NCBI GenBank assembly: GCA_035637595.1
Contig: DASPWW010000197.1
Coordinates: forward strand, 1 to 36,893
Direction: 5' to 3'
DNA from: DASPWW01 sp035637595
GTDB taxonomy: Bacteria > Actinomycetota > Thermoleophilia > Solirubrobacterales > 70-9
Length of the DNA stretch: 36,893 nucleotides
Shown here: in pieces, positions 1 through 7,512 of the stretch
How positions within the stretch are numbered: the stretch's first letter is position 1
Layout: every line of letters begins with the position of its first letter
Notes under the pieces: generated by a model
Database searches by the model: none
The model's input: the letters and a program-made list of their open reading frames with translations, nothing else
What the model was told of the DNA's origin: nothing
Made by a program: the position numbers and the translations under genes

Positions 1-61
1 GTTGCGGAACATGTGCGCGCCGACCGTGTTTGGCTCCGACTCGGACGGAGGGTCGGTGGAG

Positions 62-135
62 TGGAGCTGGTGGGACTCGAACCCACGGCCTCGTCGCTGC
101 CAGCGACGCGCTCTGCCCAGCTGAGCTACAGCCCC
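62..135 (-). tRNA. tRNA-Ala (anticodon GGC)
   Basis: Read on the minus strand this folds as a standard 74-base cloverleaf: a 7-bp acceptor stem beginning GGGGCTG, a D arm with GCTC/GAGC, an anticodon stem CGTCG/CGACG with loop CTGGCAG (anticodon GGC), a 5-base variable loop, and a T arm GTGGG-TTCGAGT-CCCAC. The acceptor stem carries a G3-U70 wobble pair, the known identity element of alanine tRNAs, and the discriminator base is A73. CCA is not encoded; the bases after A73 are CTCC. Just upstream, TACGAAT lies about 5 bases before G1 and could be a -10 element, but no good -35 is visible. Confidence 0.96.
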
Positions 136-265
136 GGGAAATTCGTACTCCTCCGAAAGGTTAATGCACGCATGCTGGTGATTCCGCGGAGGGCGCACCC
201 GCAGCTGGATCGCCCGCCGGTGTGACAGGTGGCGCGCGGAATGTGGCGGGGGGGTGTCGGGAGGG

Positions 266-1171
266 TCAGGAGTTGCGCGCGGGAGCGGCGCCGGTCGCCG
301 CGGCCTCGCGCGCGTTCGCGACGATCTCCTCGACGAACCGCGGCCATAGCTGGCGCGGGAGGTCGTGGCCCATGCCCGGGATCAGGATCAGCTTCGCCCC
401 CGGGATCGCCGTCGCCGTCGCCCTGCCTCCCGAGACGTCGATCAGCGGATCGGCCTCGCCGTGGATCACGAGCGTCGGCACCCGCAGCTTCGCCAGCTCA
501 TCGGTCCGATCCCCCGAGGCGAGGACCGCGGCCAGCTGGCGCCCGACTCCCTTCGGGTTGTAGCCCCGATCGAAGCTGCGGCGGGCCCGCTGCCGCAGCG
601 CCTCCTCGTCGGGCTCGAACCCCGGAGATCCGATCACCCGCCAGTTCCGCACCGCCCACTCGGCGATCGCCTCGCGATCGCTCGGCGGTGGATCGAACAG
701 GACGCTCATGGCCCGCGGGTGCGCCTGGCCCACCGCGCGATCCCCGGTCGTCGACATGAACGAGGTCAGCGACAGCACGCGCTCCGGATGCCGCAGCGCC
801 AGCGCCTGGGCGATCATCCCGCCCAGCGACGCACCTACCACGTGCGCCGCATCGATCCCGAGGTGATCGAGCAGCTTCGCCGTGTCGTCCGCCATGTCGT
901 CGAGCAAATACGTCGCGCTGCTCGCGTCCCCCGCGCTGAGCGCCATCCAGTCCGGCGCCGGCCCCTCATAACTCGTCGAGCGCCCCACGTCGCGGTTGTC
1001 GAACCGCACCACGTGGAAGCCCTCGGCGGCGAGCAGCCGGCAGAACTCCGCGTCCCACCCCAGCATCTGCACGCCCAGCCCCATGACCAGCAGCAACGCC
1101 GGACCGCCGCGATCCCCGAACTCCTCGTAAGCGATCTCGACGCCCCCCACTTCCGCGAGCTGCTCGGCCAT
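266..1171 (-). CDS. alpha/beta-fold hydrolase
   Basis: A 301-residue alpha/beta hydrolase. The nucleophile elbow is GASLG with Ser115; the likely acid is Asp241 in HGEADPL and the base is His269 in GMGHD, which completes the triad. The oxyanion region is the VMGLG motif near residue 30. The sequence style (DNRDVGRS, LGGMIAQALALRHPERV) resembles the RdmC/aclacinomycin methylesterase-like and haloperoxidase-like branch, but the substrate cannot be read from the sequence. I chose the ATG at 1171 over a start at 1198 because the extra nine residues are basic and not typical of the family. No signal peptide, so cytoplasmic. It is the last protein gene before tRNA-Ala and is probably separate from the coiled-coil gene upstream. 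Confidence 0.88.
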   Translation of the reverse strand: MAEQLAEVGGVEIAYEEFGDRGGPALLLVMGLGVQMLGWDAEFCRLLAAEGFHVVRFDNRDVGRSTSYEGPAPDWMALSAGDASSATYLLDDMADDTAKLLDHLGIDAAHVVGASLGGMIAQALALRHPERVLSLTSFMSTTGDRAVGQAHPRAMSVLFDPPPSDREAIAEWAVRNWRVIGSPGFEPDEEALRQRARRSFDRGYNPKGVGRQLAAVLASGDRTDELAKLRVPTLVIHGEADPLIDVSGGRATATAIPGAKLILIPGMGHDLPRQLWPRFVEEIVANAREAAATGAAPARNS

Positions 1172-1237
1172 GCAGGGCAGCCTACGCACCCCGCCCACGC
1201 CGTGAGCGGCGGCGTTCGGAAGAACCGGCGGCCCGCG

Positions 1238-1999
1238 CTACTCGGCCGCGACGCCCACGTCGAGGACCACGCGGTCGTCCCGCGTGTCCCGGACCACGAA
1301 CTCGAGGTCGCAGCGCTCCTCCAGCTCGCGCAGCAGAGCAACCGGTTCGCGCAGCTGCACTGCCATCGTCGCGCGGCCCTCGGAGAAGCGCTTGATCGAG
1401 ATCTCCGAGGTCGCGCCGATCGAGCGCGCCGCGTCCTCGAACAGAACGAGTTGCGAGAAGTCGCGCAGCGGCCCGACCTCGACGTGCACCAGCCCGCTGA
1501 ACATGTCCCCGGGCTCGGGCGCGGCGGCAGGGTGCCCATTGGACCCCGCGACGACGGCGCCGTGCGCCGCCTGCGCGGCCGCGTCGTCGAGCTCGATCTC
1601 GTCGGCGTCGCCCAGCCGACGCACGGTCTCCTCGAGCGTCTCGAGCAGCCTTCCGCCCGCCTCGCCCGGGCGCCTCGCGAGCTCCGCTATCCGCTCGCTC
1701 AGCTCGGCCGCGTCACGCAGGGCGCGCATCCGGATCCGCGTCGCCTGCCCGCGCGCCTGGGCCCGGATCTCCTCGAGCTGGCGCCCCAGCGCGACCAGCG
1801 CCCGCGTGTCCTCCTCGGCGCGCGCCAGCGCCTGCGCCAGCTCCTCGCGCGCCTCGCGTAACTCACGCTCCCGCTCCACAACGCGAAGCCCGAGCCGCGC
1901 CGAGACGTGCTCGAGCTCCTTGACCTTGGCATCCCTCGCGCGGAGCGCCGCTTCCCCGGCCGCGAGCTCCCTCTCCGCGACCGCGAGCGCCGCCCTCAC
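1238..1999 (-). CDS. DivIVA-like coiled-coil protein with a C-terminal alpha/beta domain
   Basis: From the GTG at 1999 the protein has 253 residues. Residues 1-75 are a highly charged coiled coil, 76-130 are further helices, a Gly/Pro/Ala linker follows near 145-165, and the last 90 residues form a compact domain of alternating strands and helices (HVEVGPLRDFSQLVLFEDAA; VALLRELEERCDLEFVVRDT) that I do not recognise. Directly upstream and in frame, bases 2000-2050 encode IATSDFKRSFLGYRPSQV, which matches the N-terminal membrane-targeting motif of DivIVA proteins (F-x-x-x-x-x-GY-x-x-x-x-V). No ATG, GTG or TTG precedes it after the rsfS TAG at 2060-2062. The true product may therefore begin near 2050 at an ATC codon. 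DivIVA-family proteins act in polar growth and septum placement; that role here is inference. Confidence 0.75.
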   Translation of the reverse strand: MRAALAVAERELAAGEAALRARDAKVKELEHVSARLGLRVVERERELREAREELAQALARAEEDTRALVALGRQLEEIRAQARGQATRIRMRALRDAAELSERIAELARRPGEAGGRLLETLEETVRRLGDADEIELDDAAAQAAHGAVVAGSNGHPAAAPEPGDMFSGLVHVEVGPLRDFSQLVLFEDAARSIGATSEISIKRFSEGRATMAVQLREPVALLRELEERCDLEFVVRDTRDDRVVLDVGVAAE

Positions 2000-2059
2000 C
2001 TGGCTGGGTCGATAGCCCAGGAACGACCTCTTGAAGTCGCTCGTGGCGATGCGCGCAGG

Positions 2060-2470
2060 CTAGGGCGCCGATCGGACAGCATCGTGGGGAGCCTCCCCGA
2101 CGACGTCCAGGTCGAGGCGCGGGGCCTCGCCCCACAGTGTCTCGAGGCGGTAATAGTCCCGCGTCGCGGGGACGAAGACGTGCAGCACGCAGTCGAGGTA
2201 GTCGACCAGCACCCAGTGCGCCTCGCGCTCACCCTCGACGCTCCCCGGCAGCAGCCCATCCTCCTTCTTGAGCCGCACGTGAACCTCGTCGTGCACCGCC
2301 TTCGCCTGGCGCTCGTTGCGCGCCGTGCAGATCACGAGGAAGTCCGTGTAGGTGACGAGTCCGCGCACGTCGAGCGCGACGATGTCCGTCGCCCCCTTGG
2401 AGTCCACGATCTCGGCGATCCGCTGCGCCAGCGCCGCGGACTCGATCGCGCCTCTCCCCCCTCCCGTCAC
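2060..2470 (-). CDS. rsfS: ribosome silencing factor RsfS
   Basis: A 136-residue member of the RsfS/Iojap family, which binds ribosomal protein uL14 on the 50S subunit and blocks subunit joining when nutrients are short. Family landmarks are clear: a helical start (AQRIAEIVDSKGATDIVALDV), YTDFLVICTARNERQAKAV, and EAHWVLVDYLDCVLHVF near the end, followed by YYRLETLWGEAP. Length is normal. It starts with a GTG that overlaps the nadD stop (GTGA), so the two are translationally coupled; nadD-rsfS adjacency is common in bacteria. Its TAG stop lies in the same reading frame as the DivIVA-like gene downstream. Confidence 0.95.
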   Translation of the reverse strand: MTGGGRGAIESAALAQRIAEIVDSKGATDIVALDVRGLVTYTDFLVICTARNERQAKAVHDEVHVRLKKEDGLLPGSVEGEREAHWVLVDYLDCVLHVFVPATRDYYRLETLWGEAPRLDLDVVGEAPHDAVRSAP

Positions 2471-3060
2471 GCGTACAGCCGCCGCGCCTCGATCAGCTCG
2501 GCGACCCCGTCCGGCACCAGGTAGCGGATCGGCCGCCCCGCGGCGACCCGCTCGCGCACCATCGTCGAGGAGACGCCGATCTCCGGCATCTCGACGAACT
2601 CTCCGCGCCCCTCACCCCCCAGACGCGCCACCACCTCCTCGACCTCCCCGCGCGCTACCCCGCGCCGGTCCGCGATCGCCACGCGCGCCAGCTCGAGGAT
2701 CCGCTCCGGACTCCGCCACCGCTCGAGGCCCAGCGCCGCATCCGCGCCCATGATCCACACGAGGTCCTCGTTTCCGCCCGCGCTCAACGCCTCCAGCGTC
2801 CTGAACGTGTAGGACGGCTCGCCGTTTCTCCGCGCCTGGTCGACCTCGAAGCGCTCGACCTCGAAGGGCCCCGGCTTCGCCGCCGCCGCGACCATCTTGA
2901 GACGCACCTCGGCCCCCGGATCGTCGGGGATCTCCTTGTGCGGCGCGCGCCCCGTCGGCACCAGCACGACCCTCTCGAGGCCGAGTTGCGCCGCGGCCTC
3001 CTGGGCCAGCACCATGTGCCCGAGGTGCGGCGGGTTGAACGCCGAGCCGAGCACACCCAG
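2467..3060 (-). CDS. nadD: nicotinate-nucleotide adenylyltransferase
   Basis: NadD joins ATP and nicotinate mononucleotide to make deamido-NAD in NAD synthesis. The nucleotidyltransferase motif GSAFNPPHLGHMVLAQEA (the GGxFxPxHxGH signature) is at the N-terminus. The C-terminal ISSTMVRERVAAGRPIRYLVP-type signature appears as SSTMVRERVAAG. The usual first strand (K-I-G-x-F-G-G) corresponds here to A-L-G-V-L-G-S. The first standard start, GTG at 3054, would cut into this strand. A CTG at 3060 gives M-G-V-L-G-S and has GGTGAG nine bases upstream, so I prefer it; this is inference. The frame upstream is open back to the proA TAG. The gene overlaps rsfS by four bases. Confidence 0.9.
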   Translation of the reverse strand: MGVLGSAFNPPHLGHMVLAQEAAAQLGLERVVLVPTGRAPHKEIPDDPGAEVRLKMVAAAAKPGPFEVERFEVDQARRNGEPSYTFRTLEALSAGGNEDLVWIMGADAALGLERWRSPERILELARVAIADRRGVARGEVEEVVARLGGEGRGEFVEMPEIGVSSTMVRERVAAGRPIRYLVPDGVAELIEARRLYA

Positions 3061-3111
3061 CGCTCGCCGCTCACCGGCCTCGACCTGACTGCGCTCGTCG
3101 CGAACTGCGAT

Positions 3112-4377
3112 CTACTCCCTGACCTGGCCGCTGCCCCTGACCACGTACTTGGTCGTGGTCAGCTCCCGCAGGCCGATCGGCCCCCGCGCGTGGAGCTTCT
3201 GGGTCGAGTTCCCGATCTCCGCGCCCATCCCGAACTCGAACCCGTCCGTGAAGCGCGTCGAGGCGTTGACGTACACCGCCGCCGCGTCGACCGCCTCGGT
3301 GAAGCGCTCGGCCGCGGCGTCCGACGAGGTGACGATCGCCTCGGAGTGGCCGGTCCCGTGGCGGTTGACGTGGTCGATCGCAGCCTCGAGCGAGTCCACC
3401 ACCCCGACCGCCATCTTGAGACCCAGGTACTCGGTGTCCCAGTCCTCGTTCGAGGCCTCGCCCAGCGGCACGTCCCCCGCGGCCTCGCGGGCGCCCTCGT
3501 CGCCGACCAGCTCGACCCCGGCCTCCTGGAGATCGCCCAGCACGTCCGGCAGGAAGCGCTCGGCCACCGCCGAGCTGACCAGCAGCGTCTCGGCCGCGTT
3601 GCAGACCCCGGGCCGCTGCACCTTGGCGTTGAACGCGACCCTCCGCGCCATCTCGAGGTCGGCGTCCTCGTGCACATAGACGTGGCAGTTCCCCGACGCC
3701 GCGTACATCACGGGAACCGTGGCGACGTCCTTGAGCGCCGCCTTGAGCCCCTCGCCGCCGCGCGGAATCACGAGATCGACGATGTCCTCCTGGGTCGCGA
3801 GCTCGGCGAGCTCAGAGCGCTCGCCGCCTTCAATCAGCTCGACGGAGCTTTGCGGCAGGCCGGCGTCGGCGACCGCCTGCCTGACCAGCGCGGCGAGCGC
3901 CGCGTTGGAGCGCGCGGCGTAGCTGGAGCCGCGCAGCACGATCGCATTACCGCTTTTCAGGCAGAGCGCCGCGCAGTCCACGGTGACGTTCGGCCGCGCC
4001 TCGTAGACGACCGCCACGACTCCGAGCGGCACCCGCAGCTTGCGCATCTCGAGCCCGCTGGCGAGCGTGCGCTGCTCGACGACCTCGCCGACCGGGTCCG
4101 GCAGCCCCACGATGTCGATCACCCCCGCGGCCATCGCCGCGACGCGCGTCTCGTCGAGGGCGAGGCGGTCGCGAAGCGCCGCGTCGAGGCTCGCGGCCCG
4201 ATCGTCGGCGAGATCGGCCGCATTGGCTTCGAGCACGTCGGCGACCCGCTCGTCGAGCAGCTCCGCGACCCGGCGCAGCACGCCGTCCTTGAGCTCGGTC
4301 GAGGCGGTCGCAAGCTCGTGCGAGGCGTCCTTCGCGTCGACGCACACCTCGCGCACGCTCCTCGTGGTCGTCGCCAT
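3112..4377 (-). CDS. proA: gamma-glutamyl phosphate reductase
   Basis: A 421-residue ProA, which reduces gamma-glutamyl phosphate with NADPH to glutamate semialdehyde, the second step of proline synthesis. It is an aldehyde-dehydrogenase fold. Visible landmarks are VPLGVVAVVYEARPNVT, the catalytic cysteine (Cys259) in QRPGVCNAAETLLV, and the family ending STRFTDGFEFGMGAEIGNSTQKLHARGPIGLRELTTTKY. Length matches the family. The ATG at 4377 is the natural start. It lies 30 bases after a Ddn-like gene, which separates it from proB. Confidence 0.97.
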   Translation of the reverse strand: MATTTRSVREVCVDAKDASHELATASTELKDGVLRRVAELLDERVADVLEANAADLADDRAASLDAALRDRLALDETRVAAMAAGVIDIVGLPDPVGEVVEQRTLASGLEMRKLRVPLGVVAVVYEARPNVTVDCAALCLKSGNAIVLRGSSYAARSNAALAALVRQAVADAGLPQSSVELIEGGERSELAELATQEDIVDLVIPRGGEGLKAALKDVATVPVMYAASGNCHVYVHEDADLEMARRVAFNAKVQRPGVCNAAETLLVSSAVAERFLPDVLGDLQEAGVELVGDEGAREAAGDVPLGEASNEDWDTEYLGLKMAVGVVDSLEAAIDHVNRHGTGHSEAIVTSSDAAAERFTEAVDAAAVYVNASTRFTDGFEFGMGAEIGNSTQKLHARGPIGLRELTTTKYVVRGSGQVRE

Positions 4378-4407
4378 ATGCCTAGGGTAACCGCCGCTCC
4401 CGCGGCG

Positions 4408-4854
4408 CTAGGCACCGGCATGCCCGGTGGGGCTGAGAATGATCACGGGAATCTCGCGACTGGTCCTGCGTTGATAGGTCTCGTAGTCCGGCCACACCTC
4501 GACGAGCCGCGGCCACAGCCGCGCCCTCTCCTCGGCGTCCGCCTGGTGCGCGACGACATCGCGACGCTCGCCGCCGACCTGGACGGTCGTGCGCGGCGAG
4601 TCGCGCAGGTTGAGCCACCACGCGGGATGCTTGTGGGACCCGCCCTTCGACGCCACGATCACGAGGTCGTCGCCGTCCTCGATGTAGAGCAGCGGGTTGG
4701 TGCGTCGCTTTCCGCTCCGACGTCCGACGTGGTCGAGCAGCAGTATGGCCACCCCCCTGACCCTCCCTCCTATCCGGCCCCCGGTCAGGCGGTAGCTCGC
4801 GACGTGGAGATCGACGAAGCGGTCGAAGAGAGTCCGTTGCAGCGATCTGGGCAC
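4408..4854 (-). CDS. deazaflavin (F420)-dependent nitroreductase-family protein
   Basis: A 148-residue protein of the Ddn/DUF385 family, small split-barrel proteins that in actinobacteria use reduced coenzyme F420. The signature is clear: RRSGKRRTNPLLYIEDGDDL, then VIVASKGGSHKHPAWWLNL, with basic and aromatic residues that in the family contact the F420 phosphate and deazaflavin. I use the GTG at 4854, 14 bases after the proB stop; longer starts would run back into proB. No signal peptide. It sits between proB and proA, which normally adjoin, so it is probably co-transcribed with them, but no link to proline synthesis is known. Substrate unknown. Confidence 0.9.
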   Translation of the reverse strand: MPRSLQRTLFDRFVDLHVASYRLTGGRIGGRVRGVAILLLDHVGRRSGKRRTNPLLYIEDGDDLVIVASKGGSHKHPAWWLNLRDSPRTTVQVGGERRDVVAHQADAEERARLWPRLVEVWPDYETYQRRTSREIPVIILSPTGHAGA

Positions 4855-4868
4855 GGTCCCGGCCGCGC

Positions 4869-5957
4869 TCAGGTGAGCACGAAGTAGTCGCGGTGGACCG
4901 CCTCGTCGGCTCGCGTGCCCATCAGGTCCCGGACCTCGGAGGTCTTCATCCCCTTGATCCGCTCCAGGTCCGCCGCGGAGAAGTTGACGATTCCCTTGCC
5001 GACCACTTCCGAGTCGGTTACCACCTCCACGGCGTCGCCCGCCTCGAACTCGCCTTCGACGCCGGTGATCCCGACCGGGAGCAGGCTGCTGCCGCGCTCG
5101 CGCAGCACCCGCGCGGCTCCGGCGTCCACGACGAGCCGTCCCTGGGCCGGCTTCGCGTGGCGCAACCACAGCTTGAAGCTCGGCGTGCGCTCGTGGTGTG
5201 TAGCGAACCTCGTGCCCACACGCTCGCCGCCCGCCGCAGCGAGCAGAGTCCCGGGCGCGGTCCCGTCGCAGATCACGACCGGGATCCCGGCCGCGCTCGC
5301 CATCTCGGCCGCCGCAACCTTGCTGCGCATGCCTCCCGACCCGAAGGCGGAGGTCCTGACGCCGATCTCGTAGGCGTCGAGCTTCGCGAAGTCGTCCACC
5401 TCCTCGATGAGCTCGGCGTCGGCCTGCAGGCGCGGGTCGGCGGTGTGCAGCCCCTCGATGTCGGTCAGCAGGACGAGCAGCCGCGCCTCGAGCAGGATCG
5501 CGACCTGGGCCGAGAGGAAGTCGTTGTCGCCGAACGTGATCTCGTCCGTCGCCGTCGTGTCGTTCTCGTTGACGATCGGTATCACCCGCCAGTCGAGCAG
5601 CCGGCCGAGCGTCTGGCGTGCGTTGAGGTAATGCATCCGCGCCGCGATATCGAACGCCGTGAGCAACACCTGGGCGGTGTGAAGCCCGGCGCCGGCGAGG
5701 CGCTCCTCGTAGGCGCGAAACAGCGACCCCTGCCCGACCGCCGACGCCGCCTGGAGCTCGTCGATCGCCCCCGGCCGCGCGCCGAGTCCCATCAACCGCA
5801 TCCCGCGGGCGATCGCCCCGGAGGTCACCAGGGCGACGTTCTCACCGCCGCCGTGAAGCTCGACGACCTGCGCACACACGCTGTCGAGCACCGGCGCACG
5901 CAGCTCGCCGGCGTCGTCGGCGACGATCGAGGAGCCCAGCTTTGCGACCACGGTCAC
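4869..5957 (-). CDS. proB: glutamate 5-kinase
   Basis: A 362-residue ProB, which phosphorylates glutamate at the start of proline synthesis and is usually feedback-inhibited by proline. Residues 1-255 are the amino-acid-kinase domain: VAKLGSSIV at the N-terminus, LVTSGAIARGM, PIVNENDTTATDEITFGDND, and TSAFGSGGMRSKVAAAEMA. Residues from about 270 to 350 form the C-terminal PUA domain (GRLVVDAGAARVLRERGSSL, GDAVEVV). It uses a GTG start. The long form with PUA is normal for many bacteria. It follows the sugar dehydrogenase gene with a 27-base gap. Confidence 0.97.
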   Translation of the reverse strand: MTVVAKLGSSIVADDAGELRAPVLDSVCAQVVELHGGGENVALVTSGAIARGMRLMGLGARPGAIDELQAASAVGQGSLFRAYEERLAGAGLHTAQVLLTAFDIAARMHYLNARQTLGRLLDWRVIPIVNENDTTATDEITFGDNDFLSAQVAILLEARLLVLLTDIEGLHTADPRLQADAELIEEVDDFAKLDAYEIGVRTSAFGSGGMRSKVAAAEMASAAGIPVVICDGTAPGTLLAAAGGERVGTRFATHHERTPSFKLWLRHAKPAQGRLVVDAGAARVLRERGSSLLPVGITGVEGEFEAGDAVEVVTDSEVVGKGIVNFSAADLERIKGMKTSEVRDLMGTRADEAVHRDYFVLT

Positions 5958-5984
5958 GGTCGCGCAAGTGTAGGTCGAGGGTGA

Positions 5985-7475
5985 CTAGTCCACCGTGAGG
6001 CGGATTTCCAGCGATGCGTCGGGCCCTCGATTGCCCGCGGCGTCGATCGCGAAGCCGCCGAGGTGGACCTCGACGCGCTTGCCGTCCTCGACCAACCGCC
6101 GGCAGCGAGCAGCCTGCTTGCGACGGAGCTTGAGGTGCAGGTCCTTGGATTCGCCGGCCTGCGCCGCGGCGGTCTCGGCGTCGAGCTCGAACAGGTCCTT
6201 GTCGTGCTTCCCGGCCGTCACCTGTCCGCCGACGGTCACGCTTCCCGACTCGTCGGTGCCGGCCTTGACCTTGATCCAGCGGTGTCTCGCGATGTTCTGC
6301 TTGTGCTTGCCGTCGAGCGCCAATCCCGGACCGGTGAGGTCGATGAGCGGGCAGTCTGTCGGGCTGTCGTCGACCAGCCGCGATACGGGGCCGGTGCGAG
6401 CCGCGATGTAGATCCGCCCGCAGGCGTCCTGCCCGAACGAGGTGGGCTGCGTCACCGACACGCCCTCGGAGCGGTCCGAGCCGAAGGGATCGTCGGGAGC
6501 GAACGAGCGAATGACCCCGGCGCAGAGATCGGCGTAGACGTAGCGGCCCTGCAGCTCGGTGAGTCCCGGGTCGCGAATCACGTAGCCGCCGGTGATCGCG
6601 CACGTGCCGGCGTCGTTGGCGTACGCGAAGACGGGGTCGGTCAGCGGGCCGGCGCAGCCGCCGCCCGGCCCGGGGGCGAAGCCTTCGCGACACGGCCACC
6701 CGAAGTTGAGCCCGCGTCCCGCGACGGGCGCGGGCGAGTCGTCGACCTCCTCGAAGGCCGACTGCCCGACGTCCGCGATCACCATGTCGCCCGTCGCGCG
6801 GTCGAACGTAAACCGCCACGGATTGCGCAGCCCGAGGCTCCAGACCTCGTTGCCGAGCGGGTTGTCACCCGGGACCGTGTGGCCACCTCCGGGGGTCGGG
6901 GCGATCCGCAGGATCTTGCCGAGCAGGCTGCCTGGGTCCTGCGCGAGGCCGCCGCCCGTGCCCCCGTCCCCGGTCGAGACGTACAGGTAGCCGTCGGGCC
7001 CGAGCTGGAGCTGGCCGCCATTGTGGAATTGGGACGCACCGTGAGCGATCGTGATGACGTCTCGAAGCGTCGCCGGGTCGACGCTGTCGCCGCTGGCGGT
7101 CAGCTCGCCGACGTGGAGGTTGCCGCTGTCGGTTCCGGTGTAGAAGACGTAGAAGCGCCCGCTGGTGCGGAAGTCGGGCGCGAACGCCATCGACAGCAGC
7201 CCCTGCTCGTTTCCGCCCCCGTCCTGGGCGGAGACCACGACCGGGTCGAGATCGACGAACTGCGTCGTCGTGCCGCCGACCGTGAGCTGGATGCGGCCGT
7301 CCTGCTCGACGACGAAGATCCGGTCCTCGTCGGTCGGGTCGGAGGTGACGTAGACCGGCGACGCGTAGGTCCCGATCGGCTCCAGGGTGACCGCGCTCGC
7401 CGCCGTCGCGCCGGCGAGCAGCAATCCCACGATGCTCAACACGACGGCGGTGGGGAACCTGCGCCAGCGAACCAT
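5985..7475 (-). CDS. secreted PQQ-type sugar (glucose/sorbosone) dehydrogenase-like protein
   Basis: A 496-residue exported protein. A signal peptide covers about residues 1-28 (basic start, hydrophobic core, ATAASA before VTLEP). Residues 30-370 form a six-bladed propeller of the glucose/sorbosone dehydrogenase family: NEQGLLSMAFAPDF, HNGGQLQLGPDGYLYVSTGD, GLRNPWRFTFDRATGDMVIA. Known relatives oxidise sugars with pyrroloquinoline quinone outside the membrane. The last 110 residues are an extra beta-rich domain ending FAIDAAGNRGPDASLEIRL, like an Ig-type wall or surface domain. No PQQ synthesis genes are nearby. I use ATG 7475; TTG 7481 is possible. It interrupts the usual obg-proB neighbourhood. 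Confidence 0.88.
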   Translation of the reverse strand: MVRWRRFPTAVVLSIVGLLLAGATAASAVTLEPIGTYASPVYVTSDPTDEDRIFVVEQDGRIQLTVGGTTTQFVDLDPVVVSAQDGGGNEQGLLSMAFAPDFRTSGRFYVFYTGTDSGNLHVGELTASGDSVDPATLRDVITIAHGASQFHNGGQLQLGPDGYLYVSTGDGGTGGGLAQDPGSLLGKILRIAPTPGGGHTVPGDNPLGNEVWSLGLRNPWRFTFDRATGDMVIADVGQSAFEEVDDSPAPVAGRGLNFGWPCREGFAPGPGGGCAGPLTDPVFAYANDAGTCAITGGYVIRDPGLTELQGRYVYADLCAGVIRSFAPDDPFGSDRSEGVSVTQPTSFGQDACGRIYIAARTGPVSRLVDDSPTDCPLIDLTGPGLALDGKHKQNIARHRWIKVKAGTDESGSVTVGGQVTAGKHDKDLFELDAETAAAQAGESKDLHLKLRRKQAARCRRLVEDGKRVEVHLGGFAIDAAGNRGPDASLEIRLTVD

Positions 7476-7512
7476 GCTCAATGGATATCGGCACGGCTCG
7501 ACAGATGCGCCA

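Noticed and set aside
1..61. Hairpin-like CTCCG/CGGAG downstream of tRNA-Ala
   Set aside because: A 5-bp stem with no T-run on the transcribed strand does not support a terminator call.
365..4887. Long open frames on the plus strand opposite the hydrolase, coiled-coil and proA-nadD genes
   Set aside because: They are Arg/His/Pro/Asp-rich with no family features and mirror well-identified minus-strand genes; long frames of this kind are expected in very GC-rich DNA.
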